Source of the DNA: an uncultured Verrucomicrobiae bacterium
GTDB taxonomy: Bacteria > Verrucomicrobiota > Verrucomicrobiia > Limisphaerales > UBA1100
Reading direction: 5' to 3'
Length of the DNA stretch: 64,000 nucleotides
NCBI GenBank assembly: GCA_937775205.1
Contig: CALKBX010000009.1
Location: 1 to 64,000, forward strand
Shown piece by piece: positions 30,292 through 39,584 of the stretch (the stretch's first letter is position 1; every line of letters begins with the position of its first letter). The notes under the pieces were generated by a model. It saw only the letters and a list, made by a program, of their open reading frames with translations, ran no database searches and had not been told where the DNA came from. The position numbers were made by a program, and so were the translations under genes.

Positions 30292-30380
30292 GGGGCAAGT
30301 TCCGCCTTGCCCCAAATTGTTTTTGAAATGGGACGAGGTGGAGCTCGTCCCTCCCGGCAGGGACACGCTCCCGCGTGTCC
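30292..30380. repeat. Cluster of three consecutive hairpins in the divergent intergenic region
   Basis: GGGGCAAG-ttccgc-CTTGCCCC (30292-30313); GGGACGAG-gtggag-CTCGTCCC (30330-30351); GGACACGC-tccc-GCGTGTCC (30361-30380). All have 8-bp perfect stems. Confidence 0.9.
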
Positions 30381-30461
30381 TCACCATTGAGGGCGCGCTG
30401 GGGTTCATCGATTTTATCGATTTCCACTCGTGGGCTTCTTGCGGTAGAGTCTCGCCCACGG

Positions 30462-32617
30462 ATGAATATTTGGGCTAACCGATTGTTTCTGAAACTGATG
30501 CGTTGCGGGCTACGGGTGTGGTTTCGTTTTCGCGCCATCAACGAGGAGGCCACGCGCGGCGAGGGGCCGATATTGCTGATCCCCAACCACCTTTCGTGGA
30601 TTGATTGGTTGTTCGTGGGGCTGTGCCTGGATCCGGATTGGAAGTTCGCGGCGTCTGAGATGCCCGCGCGCACCAGCAAACTCCACGCGTGGGTGCTCGG
30701 CAATCCGCGCATCATTTTGATTGGCGCGGATCCAGCGGCGTCACTCAAGCGAATGGCGTCGCATCTCGCTGGCGGCGGCAAGCTGGTTCTGTTTGCCGAG
30801 GGGAGAATGAGCCGCACGGGAAGTTTGCAGCGGCTCTTTGATGGCACGGGGTTTCTCATCCAAAAAACAAATGCGAAAGTGATCACCTGTTATTTGCGCG
30901 GCGCGGCGCGGGTGTTGGCGAGCCCGCACGGCGGTTGGACGAAATGGTTCCCGAAGGTAACGGCGCATTTCAGCGACCCCATCGAGCCGCCGCAGTACGA
31001 GGGCAAACCGGCGGTGCAACGGGCGAAGCTCAATCAATGGCTGCGCGACCGGATGGTGAATCAGCAGTTTGAAACAGAGATGGAGCACGGCCCGCAAACG
31101 ATCATCACCGCGCTCGCCGCGTTGGCCAAACACATCCCGCATCAAGTGGCGCTGGAGGATACGACGTTTCAAACGCTGACCTATCGGCGGCTGCTCATCG
31201 GCACGGATTTGTTGGCGGCGCAATGGGAGCGGTTGCTGGATAAACAAGCCGAGCGCGTGGGGGTGCTGTTGCCCAATGTGAATGGCAAGGTCGCCACGCT
31301 CACCAGCTTGTGGGCGGCAGGCAAGGTGCCGGCGATTTTGAATTACACAGCCGGCGCGGCCACGATGCTGCAGTGTTCGGAGCTGGCGGGGGTTAAACAA
31401 ATTGTCACGTCCAAGGCATTTCTCGAAAAAGCCAAGCTGGAGGCGGAACCGTTTGAGGCAGCGGGCGTGGAGTTGATTTATCTGGAGGACGTGCGCGAAA
31501 ATATTTCCGGCCTCAGCAAATTGGGCGCGTTATTGAATCACAAGTTCAACCCGCTCGCGGGACATTACACGCCGTTTACCGACACGGCGGTGGTCCTCTT
31601 CACCAGCGGCTCCGAGGGCGTGCCCAAGGGTGTGGAGCTGACGCATCGCAATCTACTCGCCAACGCGCGCCAGTGCGCCTCGGTGATTGACCTCAAAGAA
31701 TCCGACCGATTCTTCACTTGCCTGCCGCTCTTCCACAGCTTCGGGCTCACGGCGGGTTTGTTGCTGCCGCTGTTGCGCGGCAATTTTGTTTATCTGTTTC
31801 CATCGCCGCTGATGTACCGGCAAATTCCGGCGGTGTTTTATGATCGCGGCTGCACGGTGATGCTGGCCACCAATACGTTTCTCAATGGCTACGCGCGCTT
31901 TGGCCAGCCGTCGGATTTCGCCGAACTGCGCTACGTGATTTGCGGGGCGGAAAAAATTCAGGAAGCCACGCGCGACACGTGGGCGCGGAAGTTTGGCGTG
32001 AGCTTGATGGAAGGCTACGGCGCCACCGAAACCGGTCCCGTGCTCAGCACCAGCACCATTCTCGAAAGCCGCGAAGGCGCGGTGGGTCGGCTTGTTCCCC
32101 GGCGTCGATTATCGGCTGGAGAAAGTCGATGGCGTGGACGAAGGCGGCAAGTTATTGGTCAAAGGCCCGAACATTATGAAGGGCTACCTCAACCCCGAGC
32201 CCAACGCGGAATTTCAAAAACTCGGCGGCTGGTACGACACCGGCGACATCGTCACCGTGGACGAGGATCGCTACATCACCATCAAAGGCCGCGCCAAGCG
32301 CTTTGCAAAAATCAGTGGCGAAATGGTCAGCCTCACCGCCGTGGAAAATGCACTCGGCCGGAGCCTTCCCGCAACACGGCGAAGACTGCGCCATCGCCGT
32401 CGTGGCCCGTCCCGATGCCGACAAAGGCGAGCAACTCATCGCCGCCACCAACAAATCCGCGCTTGAGTTGGGCGAAATTCGCGAAGCCATCACCGCCGCC
32501 GGTTTGCCGAACCTCGCCGCCCCGCGCGAAATCAAAGTGCTCGAAGAAATCCCCGTGCTCGGCTCCGGTAAAACCAATTATCCGGAGTTGAACAAATTGG
32601 TGGTCAGGGCTAGGTAG
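30462..32617 (+). pseudogene. Bifunctional acyltransferase/acyl-ACP(AMP)-ligase (Aas-like), two apparent frameshifts (about 32097 and about 32358)
   Basis: PNHLSWIDWLFVGL and FAEGRMSRTGSLQ (PlsC-like); VLFTSGSEGVPKGVELTHRNLLAN and [13 protein letters not shown] (AMP-binding). The C-terminus continues in two other frames: [13 protein letters not shown]...TAVENALG and [27 protein letters not shown]. Confidence 0.88.
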
Positions 32618-32666
32618 GGCGGTTTCTCCGAAACCGCCGTGGCGCGCTCGGAGAGCACGCCCTACC
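32613..32666. repeat. 54-bp repeat element with 9-bp terminal inverted repeats (GGTAGGGCG...CGCCCTACC)
   Basis: ggtagggcggtttctccgaaaccgccgtggcgcgctcggagagcacgccctacc; related copy in opposite orientation at 37081-37113. Confidence 0.85.
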
Positions 32667-32709
32667 CTCCTCTGTGTTCTCTGTGGTGAAAGATCACCCT
32701 TCCAACTTT

Positions 32710-34529
32710 TCAAAACCTCTCTTCGATGAACGTCGTGTTTTGGATTCGCGCCAGCTTGGCGTAGAGGCCGTTTTGGGCCAGGAAGGTTTCGTGCGTGCCG
32801 CGTTCGATGATTTCGCCGTTCTTTGAGAACCAGAGATTTGGTTGGCTTTGCGGATGGTGCTGAGGCGGTGGGCGATGACGAAACTGGTGCGGCCTTCCAT
32901 TAGGTGTTCGAGGGCTTCCTGAATGAGTCGCTCGGTGGCGGTGTCCACGCTGGCGGTGGCTTCGTCGAGGATGAGGAGCGGGGCGTCGGCCAGCAGCGCG
33001 CGGGCGACGCTGACGCGTTGCTTTTCGCCGACGCTGAGTTTCACGCCGCGTTCGCCCACGCGGGCATCGTAGCCTTCGGGCAGTGCGGTTATGAAGTCGT
33101 GGCAATTGGCGGCCTTGGAGGAGGCGATGAGTTCGTCCTCGGTGGCATCGAGTTTGCCGTACTGGATGTTCTCGCGGATGGTGCCGTTGAAGAGAAACGG
33201 TTCCTGACTGACAATGGCGATGTGTTGACGCAATGAAGCGAGCGACGTGTCGGCCACGCTTTGGCCGTCGATGGTGACGCGGCCGGAACTGATTTCGTAA
33301 AACGCCGGCAACAAATTCACGAGCGTGCTCTTGCCCGCGCCGGTGGGGCCGACGAGTGCGATCATCTCGCCGGGCTTGGCGTGCAGCGAAATGTTTTTCA
33401 AAATGGGCCGGTCGGTATCGTATTCAAAACCCACGTCTTCATAAATCACTTCGCCGCGCACGGGTTCGGGCAGTTCGGTTTTGCACGTTTCGTCGCGTTC
33501 GGTGTCGTGATCGAGAATGTCGAACACTCGCTCGCCTGCGGCGCGGGCGCTTTGGAGCATTTGGTTTAGCCCGTGCAAGCGTGCCACGGGCTCATAAAAC
33601 AGCATCAGATAAAAAAGAAACCCGACCAATTCGCCCGTGGTCATTTCGCCCGCCATCACTTCCTGTCCGCCAAACCACAGCACGAGCACGATGCCCAGCG
33701 CTGCGAAAAAATTCATCGCGGGGTTATAGTTCGCCCACGCGCGCATGATGCCGAGGTTGCCTTGGCGCAGCGCATCGGCGCGGTCGGCGAAGCGTGCGTC
33801 CTCGTGGTCTTGTCGGCCGTACGCTTTGATTTGCCGGATGCCCTGCAGGTCGTCCATCAACAGCGCGTTCATCGCGCTGGCGGCCTCGCGTTGACGGCGG
33901 TAGCGGCGGTGTGCGGTGAGCGTGTACCACAACGCGCCCGCCGCCAGCAGCGGCAGCGGCGACAAAGCGACGGCGGCCAAAAATGGATTGGTGTAAAACA
34001 AAATGCCGCTGATGCCGCCGATGCAAAGGACGGCGACGGTGCCTTGTTCGGTGCCGTCGATGAGCACGCGCTCGACGTTGTTGATGTCTTCCACCACGCG
34101 CGTCATCAGATCGCCGCTGGCGCGTTTGTCGAAATAGTTTACCGGCAAGCGCTGCAGTTTGCCGAACACTTCGCGGCGCATATCGAAGATAACGTTTTGT
34201 TCAAAATGATTGTTGATGCGAATGCGCAGGCTGTTGAACAAATCGCGCAGCAGAAACGCAGCCGCCATTGCGAGCACCGCCCATTTGAGGCGTTGGGTGC
34301 CGCCGTCTTTTTCGATGATGCCGTCGATGATGTATTCGGTGAGCTTCGGATACGTGAGCGCGCACAGCAGCGACAGCACGGCGCAGCTGACGGTGGCCAG
34401 CGCGAGGCGTTTGTAGGGCAACAGATATTTCCACACGCGCCCGAGCACTTCCATCGTGGAACGCTTGCGCGCGGTGAACGTGGGGTCGCCCGCGGGGGCG
34501 GAGTGGTCAGCGTGGCTGTGACTGGACAT
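32710..34529 (-). pseudogene. ABC transporter, fused permease/ATPase (MsbA-like), apparent frameshift near 32835
   Basis: IALVGPTGAGKSTLVNLLPAFYE; VGERGVKLSVGEKQRVSVARALLADAPLLILDEATASVDTATE; HRLSTIRKANQI. The conserved tail KNGEIIERGTHETFLAQNGLYAKLARIQNTTF is in a different frame. Confidence 0.88.
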
Positions 34530-34589
34530 GCGCGGGAATGGAACCGCCAAGACGCCAAGACGCCAAGGTAATAATTGAAATGGGACCGG

Positions 34590-34937
34590 CTAAATTGGCA
34601 CGCCGTCTTTATCCCAATGTTGGGCTTGGGCGCATTCGCCGTTGGTGATGAAAAATTCTTCGCGCTTTTGGCCGTTGTCGTACCAACGCGTCCAATGGCC
34701 TTCGGGGCGGCCTTCGTGAAAGTAGCCCTCGGCGGTCACGTGCCCGCGGAAATCCACTGCCTGCGCGCGACCGGTGTAGGCGGTGCGTTCGTTTTGGAAA
34801 TAGGAAAGGCAGTCGAAGAAATCTTGTGAGGTAGGCAAATCCTGCACGGCGCCGATCACATCGCGCAATTCCAAGTCCGCAAAGCGAACCAAACGCACGC
34901 AGCGTGGTGTGAATGTGTGATGTCGCGAATTCGGCAT
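34590..34937 (-). CDS. MORN-like repeat protein
   Basis: AVDFRGHVTAEGYFHEGRPEGHWTRWYDNGQKREEFFITNGE. Confidence 0.55.
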   Translation of the reverse strand: MPNSRHHTFTPRCVRLVRFADLELRDVIGAVQDLPTSQDFFDCLSYFQNERTAYTGRAQAVDFRGHVTAEGYFHEGRPEGHWTRWYDNGQKREEFFITNGECAQAQHWDKDGVPI

Positions 34938-35045
34938 AACCTCCTCTGGCGCGAAAGATATCTCGCCGTCCTTCGTTGGCCCACGAAAACTTATCAACCA
35001 ATTTCAGCCTTCTGCCTTTTGCCTGCAACCATTAGCGTAGCCCGC

Positions 35046-37067
35046 GTGCCACGGGAGTACACTTTACAGCCTTATCGCGATTCGGTTGATTTGCAAATCG
35101 ACTACAAGGCGGAGCTGAACGAATCGCAGCGCGCGGCCGTCACCGCATTGCCGGGGCCGGCGTTGGTGATTGCCGGCGCGGGCTCAGGCAAGACGCGCAC
35201 GCTCACTTATCGCGTGGCGTATTTGCTGGAACAAGGCGTGCCGGCGGATCGCATTTTGCTGCTGACGTTTACCAACAAAGCCGCCAAGGAAATGATGGGG
35301 CGCGTGACCGATTTGATTGGGCGCGATATGAGCGCGCTGTGGGGCGGCACGTTTCATTCCATCGGCCATCGCGTGCTGCGGCGGCACGCGGAGGCGCTGG
35401 GGTTCACGCCGTCGTTCACCATTCAAGATCGCGAGGACGCCAAGGGGCTGATCACGGCCTGTATCGCCGAGGCGGACATCGACGTGAAAGCCACGCGCTT
35501 CCCCAAGCCGGATTTGGTGGGCGACATCGGTTCGCTGGCGATTAACAAGCAAGTGCCGGTGACCGAAATTATTGAGGATCGTTACCCGTGGTTCGAGCCG
35601 TTGACGGAGCAAATCACCGACGTGCTCGGCCGCTACACCAAACGCAAGCTCGCCAATGGCTTGATGGATTTTGATGATTTGCTGGTGCTGTGGCTGCGGG
35701 TGATGAAGGAGCACGAGGACGTGCGCGAGCTGTATCAGCAACGGTTTCAGTTTGTGTTGGTGGACGAATATCAGGACACGAATTTGCTGCAGGCGGAGTT
35801 GATCGATTTGCTCGGCGCGCGCTACAAAAACGTAATGGTGGTGGGCGATGATTCTCAGAGCATCTACTCGTGGCGTGGCGCTAATTACGCGAACATCATG
35901 GAGTTTCCCAAGCGTTATCCCGGCGCGTCGGTGTACAAAATTGAAACGAACTACCGCAGCACACCGGAGATTCTCAACCTCGCCAACGCCGCCATCGCCG
36001 CCAACACGCGGCAGTTCGCCAAGGAACTGGCCCCGTGTCGCGACTCGGGCGAGAAGCCGGCGAAAGTGGTGTGCAGCGCCGCCGACGAACAAGCGGCCTT
36101 CGTCGCCCAACGCGCGCTGGAGCTGCGCGAGGAAGGCATCGAGCTTGACGACATGGCGGTGCTGTATCGCTCGCATTTTCACGCGCTCGAATTGCAGCTG
36201 GAATTGACGCGGCGCAACATTCCGTTTTCGATTACCAGTGGCGTCCGGTTTTTTGAACAAGCGCACATCAAAGACATCACGTCGCACCTCAAGTGGCTGG
36301 CCAATCCGCGAGATGAGCAGGCGTTCAAGCGGCTTGCACTGATGCTGCCCGGCGTGGGCGGCAAAACCGCGCTGAAGTTGTGGGGCCAATTCCTAACTGC
36401 TCACGCGGGCGTACGGCCATTAGCTAAGGCAGTGCAGCTCTGCGCCGGTGTGCCCAAGAAAGCCAAGGTGCCGTGGGCGCAATTTTCCGCAACCGTTGCC
36501 CAACTGGAAACCAAACCGGTGGCGGGCGATGCGGGTGCAATGATTTCACTGATTTTGGAGGCGGGCTATTCAGATTACGTGGAGGCGAATTACGATAAAG
36601 CACCGCAGCGGAAAGATGACATCGAGCAACTCAGCGTGTTCGCGCGCCAATACGAATCGCTGGAAAATTTTCTGGCCGAGCTGGCACTGCTCACCAACGT
36701 GGAGGCCGAACAGGAACGATCCGAAAATGAGGACGACGAGAAACTCCGCCTCACAACCATTCACCAAGCCAAGGGGCTAGAGTTCAAAGTGGTGTTTGTC
36801 ATTATGTTGTGCGACGGGATGTTCCCGAGTAATCGCTCGCTCGATTCGCTGGACGGCGAGGAGGAAGAGCGCCGTCTCTTTTACGTCGCGATCACGCGCG
36901 CGATGGACGAGTTGTACCTGTGCTATCCACTCATCCGCACCGTCGCCGCCGGCAGCAGCGATGATATGATCCAACTCCCATCGCGTTTCCTCAAGGAATT
37001 GCCCGATGAATTAATCGACGAATGGAAGATTGGATCGTTTGATCCCTATCAACAGGGAGCGTTTTAA
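35046..37067 (+). CDS. UvrD/PcrA/Rep-family ATP-dependent DNA helicase
   Basis: LNESQRAAVTALPGPALVIAGAGSGKTRTLTYRVAYLL; TFTNKAAKEM; FVLVDEYQDTN; VVGDDSQSIYSWRGA; TIHQAKGLEFKVVFV; RRLFYVAITRA. Start codon (GTG) inferred. Confidence 0.93.
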   Translation: MPREYTLQPYRDSVDLQIDYKAELNESQRAAVTALPGPALVIAGAGSGKTRTLTYRVAYLLEQGVPADRILLLTFTNKAAKEMMGRVTDLIGRDMSALWGGTFHSIGHRVLRRHAEALGFTPSFTIQDREDAKGLITACIAEADIDVKATRFPKPDLVGDIGSLAINKQVPVTEIIEDRYPWFEPLTEQITDVLGRYTKRKLANGLMDFDDLLVLWLRVMKEHEDVRELYQQRFQFVLVDEYQDTNLLQAELIDLLGARYKNVMVVGDDSQSIYSWRGANYANIMEFPKRYPGASVYKIETNYRSTPEILNLANAAIAANTRQFAKELAPCRDSGEKPAKVVCSAADEQAAFVAQRALELREEGIELDDMAVLYRSHFHALELQLELTRRNIPFSITSGVRFFEQAHIKDITSHLKWLANPRDEQAFKRLALMLPGVGGKTALKLWGQFLTAHAGVRPLAKAVQLCAGVPKKAKVPWAQFSATVAQLETKPVAGDAGAMISLILEAGYSDYVEANYDKAPQRKDDIEQLSVFARQYESLENFLAELALLTNVEAEQERSENEDDEKLRLTTIHQAKGLEFKVVFVIMLCDGMFPSNRSLDSLDGEEEERRLFYVAITRAMDELYLCYPLIRTVAAGSSDDMIQLPSRFLKELPDELIDEWKIGSFDPYQQGAF

Positions 37068-37080
37068 AGACCGTTACACA

Positions 37081-37113
37081 GGCAGGGCGTGCTCTCGGAG
37101 AAACCGCCCTACC
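37081..37113. repeat. 33-bp short copy of the GGYAGGGCG...CGCCCTACC repeat
   Basis: ggcagggcgtgctctcggagaaaccgccctacc equals the reverse complement of 32613-32666 with a 21-bp internal deletion. Confidence 0.8.
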
Positions 37114-37972
37114 TTAAAACCCGCATCCCCTTCGGCACTTCCAACGCCGGCTCCACCAAAAACGCAGTCGCCCACGCGTCGCTTTCGGTGGCGGATTCGC
37201 ACACCACCGCCGCCACGCGCGCGGCTTGGGTGGGGTGGCCGGTGCGAGGATCGATGACGTGGCCTTGCTCGTTGCCAGCCGCATCGATAAAGGATTTGCC
37301 GCCGATGCCGGAGACGGACAGCGATTCATTTTGCAAATCAATAATTTGCAGCGGCGGTTGGTTTGCGTCGGGATGTTCCACCGCCACACGCCACGGCGTG
37401 CCATCGGCTTGGGCGCCGTGCGCGAAGACGGTGCTGGTGCCGCCGTGGATGAGGAAATTTTCAAATTCATTTTCGCGCAACAACGCGGCGGCTTGTTCCA
37501 GCGCGTAGCCTTTGCCGATAGAGCCGAGGTCGAGCATCACGCCTTCGCGGGCGAATTGCACGGTGGTGTCGGTGAGGTTGAGTTGGAGGTGTTGCGTTCC
37601 AGTGCAAGCGAGAGCCTTGGCGATGGCTTCGTCGGTGGGCTCCGCGCCGGTGTCGTTCATAAACCGCCAGCATTTCATCAACGGCGCGAGGGTGATGTCA
37701 AAAGCGCCGTGGGTTTGTTGGCTCAATTTCACGCAGCGTTCGAGCAGCGTGAAGACTTCGTTTGATACACGCACGGGCTCGTGGGCGGCACGTTGGTTGA
37801 GGTGGGCGATTTCGCTGGTGGGTTGGTAAAGGCTGAGGATGCCTTCGAGCCGCGCGATTTCCGCCAGAGCCTCTTCCGCCGCCGCGCGCAAAGTGGCTTC
37901 GGGCGCGCTGTGCAGAGCGACCTCAAAGCGAGTGGCCATCGCCTCGGCGGCGACGGTGAGAGTTTCAGGCAT
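37109..37972 (-). CDS. apbE: FAD:protein FMN transferase (ApbE family)
   Basis: ATRFEVALHS; GAFDITLAPLMKCW; LDLGSIGKGYALEQAAALL; FLIHGGTSTVFAHG; HVIDPRTGHPTQAARVAAVV. Confidence 0.9.
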   Translation of the reverse strand: MPETLTVAAEAMATRFEVALHSAPEATLRAAAEEALAEIARLEGILSLYQPTSEIAHLNQRAAHEPVRVSNEVFTLLERCVKLSQQTHGAFDITLAPLMKCWRFMNDTGAEPTDEAIAKALACTGTQHLQLNLTDTTVQFAREGVMLDLGSIGKGYALEQAAALLRENEFENFLIHGGTSTVFAHGAQADGTPWRVAVEHPDANQPPLQIIDLQNESLSVSGIGGKSFIDAAGNEQGHVIDPRTGHPTQAARVAAVVCESATESDAWATAFLVEPALEVPKGMRVLR

Positions 37973-37978
37973 AGCTAC

Positions 37979-38008
37979 AAAAAAGGCTCCACGGTTGCCC
38001 GCAGAGCC
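37979..38008 (-). terminator. Rho-independent terminator downstream of the Gfo/Idh/MocA gene
   Basis: Minus strand GGCTCTGCGG-GCAA-CCGTGGAGCC followed by TTTTTT. Confidence 0.85.
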
Positions 38009-38026
38009 GGTGATTGTTTAATCGGA

Positions 38027-39442
38027 TCAGCTGCCGATTTCCCTGATGGGACCGTACGGGCCGTGGTCGAGCCTGGCTTCCTCTGCGTAATCGTAGGCCT
38101 TGATCTCGCGGCCGGAGCCGTCGGTGATCTTGCGGGTCTTGGGATCGAAATGCGCCATCGTGCCACGCCGGTCTGCGATTTCCGCGAGGGAAATCACGGC
38201 CTGCACTCGGATGGCGAGGTCGATGCCGGCCACAGGTTCGTCGCCGTTGCGGATGCAGTCGAGCCAGTTTTTGTGGTGCTGCGGGGTGGTGTTTCCGCTC
38301 GGCTTTAAATTGGTAAAGGTCTCTGGGTCAAAATCTTCGGCTAAATGTTTTTCAGGTTTATATTCTAGAGTATCACCGGTTGAACTAAGGGCTATTGTTC
38401 CATGATGGCCGCGGATTAACTCATTGAAGCCTGCTCCATGAATTGAAGAACTTGTGACCATTAAGGTTCCTCCGCTCGGAAACTCTGCCATGACTTGGGT
38501 ATTGTCACTCACATCACGGTCGGGTGTGACATGACGGGAACCGAAGCATGCTACTCTGCTTGGAAATTCCGGCTTGCCAAGGGCTCTCATTAGCGGGAAT
38601 AGACGGTGAGGAACAAGGTCACCCAGTAGGCCCGCGCAATACGGGAGATACTTGCGCCAGCGGAAGTAGTGGTCGGCGTTGAAGTCCCTTTGCTTCATGT
38701 CCTCGCGGAGCCAGCCAATCTTGCCTTTCTCGGTGGTCCATTGGATGTCGCCCTTTGTGGCCCAAGGTTGCAGGCGGTAGTTCCATTCGCCCTTTGGGTT
38801 GTTGCGCATGTACGAACCTTGAGCGAGCACGAGCGGGCCCAACTTGCCTTGGGCGATCAACTCGGCGGCCTTGGCGAAGTTTCCGCAACTGGTAATCTGC
38901 GAACCCACCTGCACCTTGCGCTTGGTGCGCTTCACGGCATCATAGAACTTGAACGCTTCGCCGAGGTAACGCGTCATCGGTTTCTCAACATAAATATCCT
39001 TGCCGGTCTCCATCGCCTCAATGCAAATGCGCGTGTGCCAGTGATCCACCGTGGCGCACACCACCGCGTCGATGTCCTTGCGCTCGATCACTTTGCGGTA
39101 ATCGGTGTACGCTTCCACTTTGTCCTTGGAATTTTTGGCGACAAAATCCTTCGCCGCATTGGCGCGGTGTTTGGACACATCGCACATCGCCGCCTGCGCG
39201 ATGTTGTTGCCCTCGGCGTGTTGGCGCATTTGGCGCACGTGCGCGCCGAAGCCGCGCCCGCCCACGCCGATAAAGCCGATCACAATTTTTTCGTTCGCGC
39301 CCTTCACATTAGCCGAGGGCGCTTTGTTGCCGGCGTACACCGGCACCTTAAACGCAGCGGCCGCAGCGGCGACTGTGCCGGTGGTTTTGAGGAATTTGCG
39401 GCGGGTTTCGCCGGCCTTGGGGGAGTGTTTTTTTGTGCTCAT
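38027..39442 (-). CDS. Gfo/Idh/MocA family oxidoreductase (Tat signal)
   Basis: RRKFLKTTGTVAAAAAAFKVPVYA; IVIGFIGVGGRGFGAHVRQM; DIDAVVCATVDHWHTRICIEAMETGKDIYVEKPMT. Confidence 0.92.
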   Translation of the reverse strand: MSTKKHSPKAGETRRKFLKTTGTVAAAAAAFKVPVYAGNKAPSANVKGANEKIVIGFIGVGGRGFGAHVRQMRQHAEGNNIAQAAMCDVSKHRANAAKDFVAKNSKDKVEAYTDYRKVIERKDIDAVVCATVDHWHTRICIEAMETGKDIYVEKPMTRYLGEAFKFYDAVKRTKRKVQVGSQITSCGNFAKAAELIAQGKLGPLVLAQGSYMRNNPKGEWNYRLQPWATKGDIQWTTEKGKIGWLREDMKQRDFNADHYFRWRKYLPYCAGLLGDLVPHRLFPLMRALGKPEFPSRVACFGSRHVTPDRDVSDNTQVMAEFPSGGTLMVTSSSIHGAGFNELIRGHHGTIALSSTGDTLEYKPEKHLAEDFDPETFTNLKPSGNTTPQHHKNWLDCIRNGDEPVAGIDLAIRVQAVISLAEIADRRGTMAHFDPKTRKITDGSGREIKAYDYAEEARLDHGPYGPIREIGS

Positions 39443-39584
39443 AAATCGCCTTTGTTTTTGTTGTCCAATTGGAGTTTTAGAGGATAGCTCCAAGCGAGCG
39501 AGCGTCAACCCTGAATCTCCCTAGTTTTGCGGACTGTGAATTGGATTTGATTGCCCTTGCCCGCTGCCTCCGGACAATGCCCCG

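Noticed and set aside
30134-30886. 250-aa minus-strand ORF overlapping the divergent intergenic region
   Set aside because: Antisense to the acyltransferase start and runs through hairpins; no family features.
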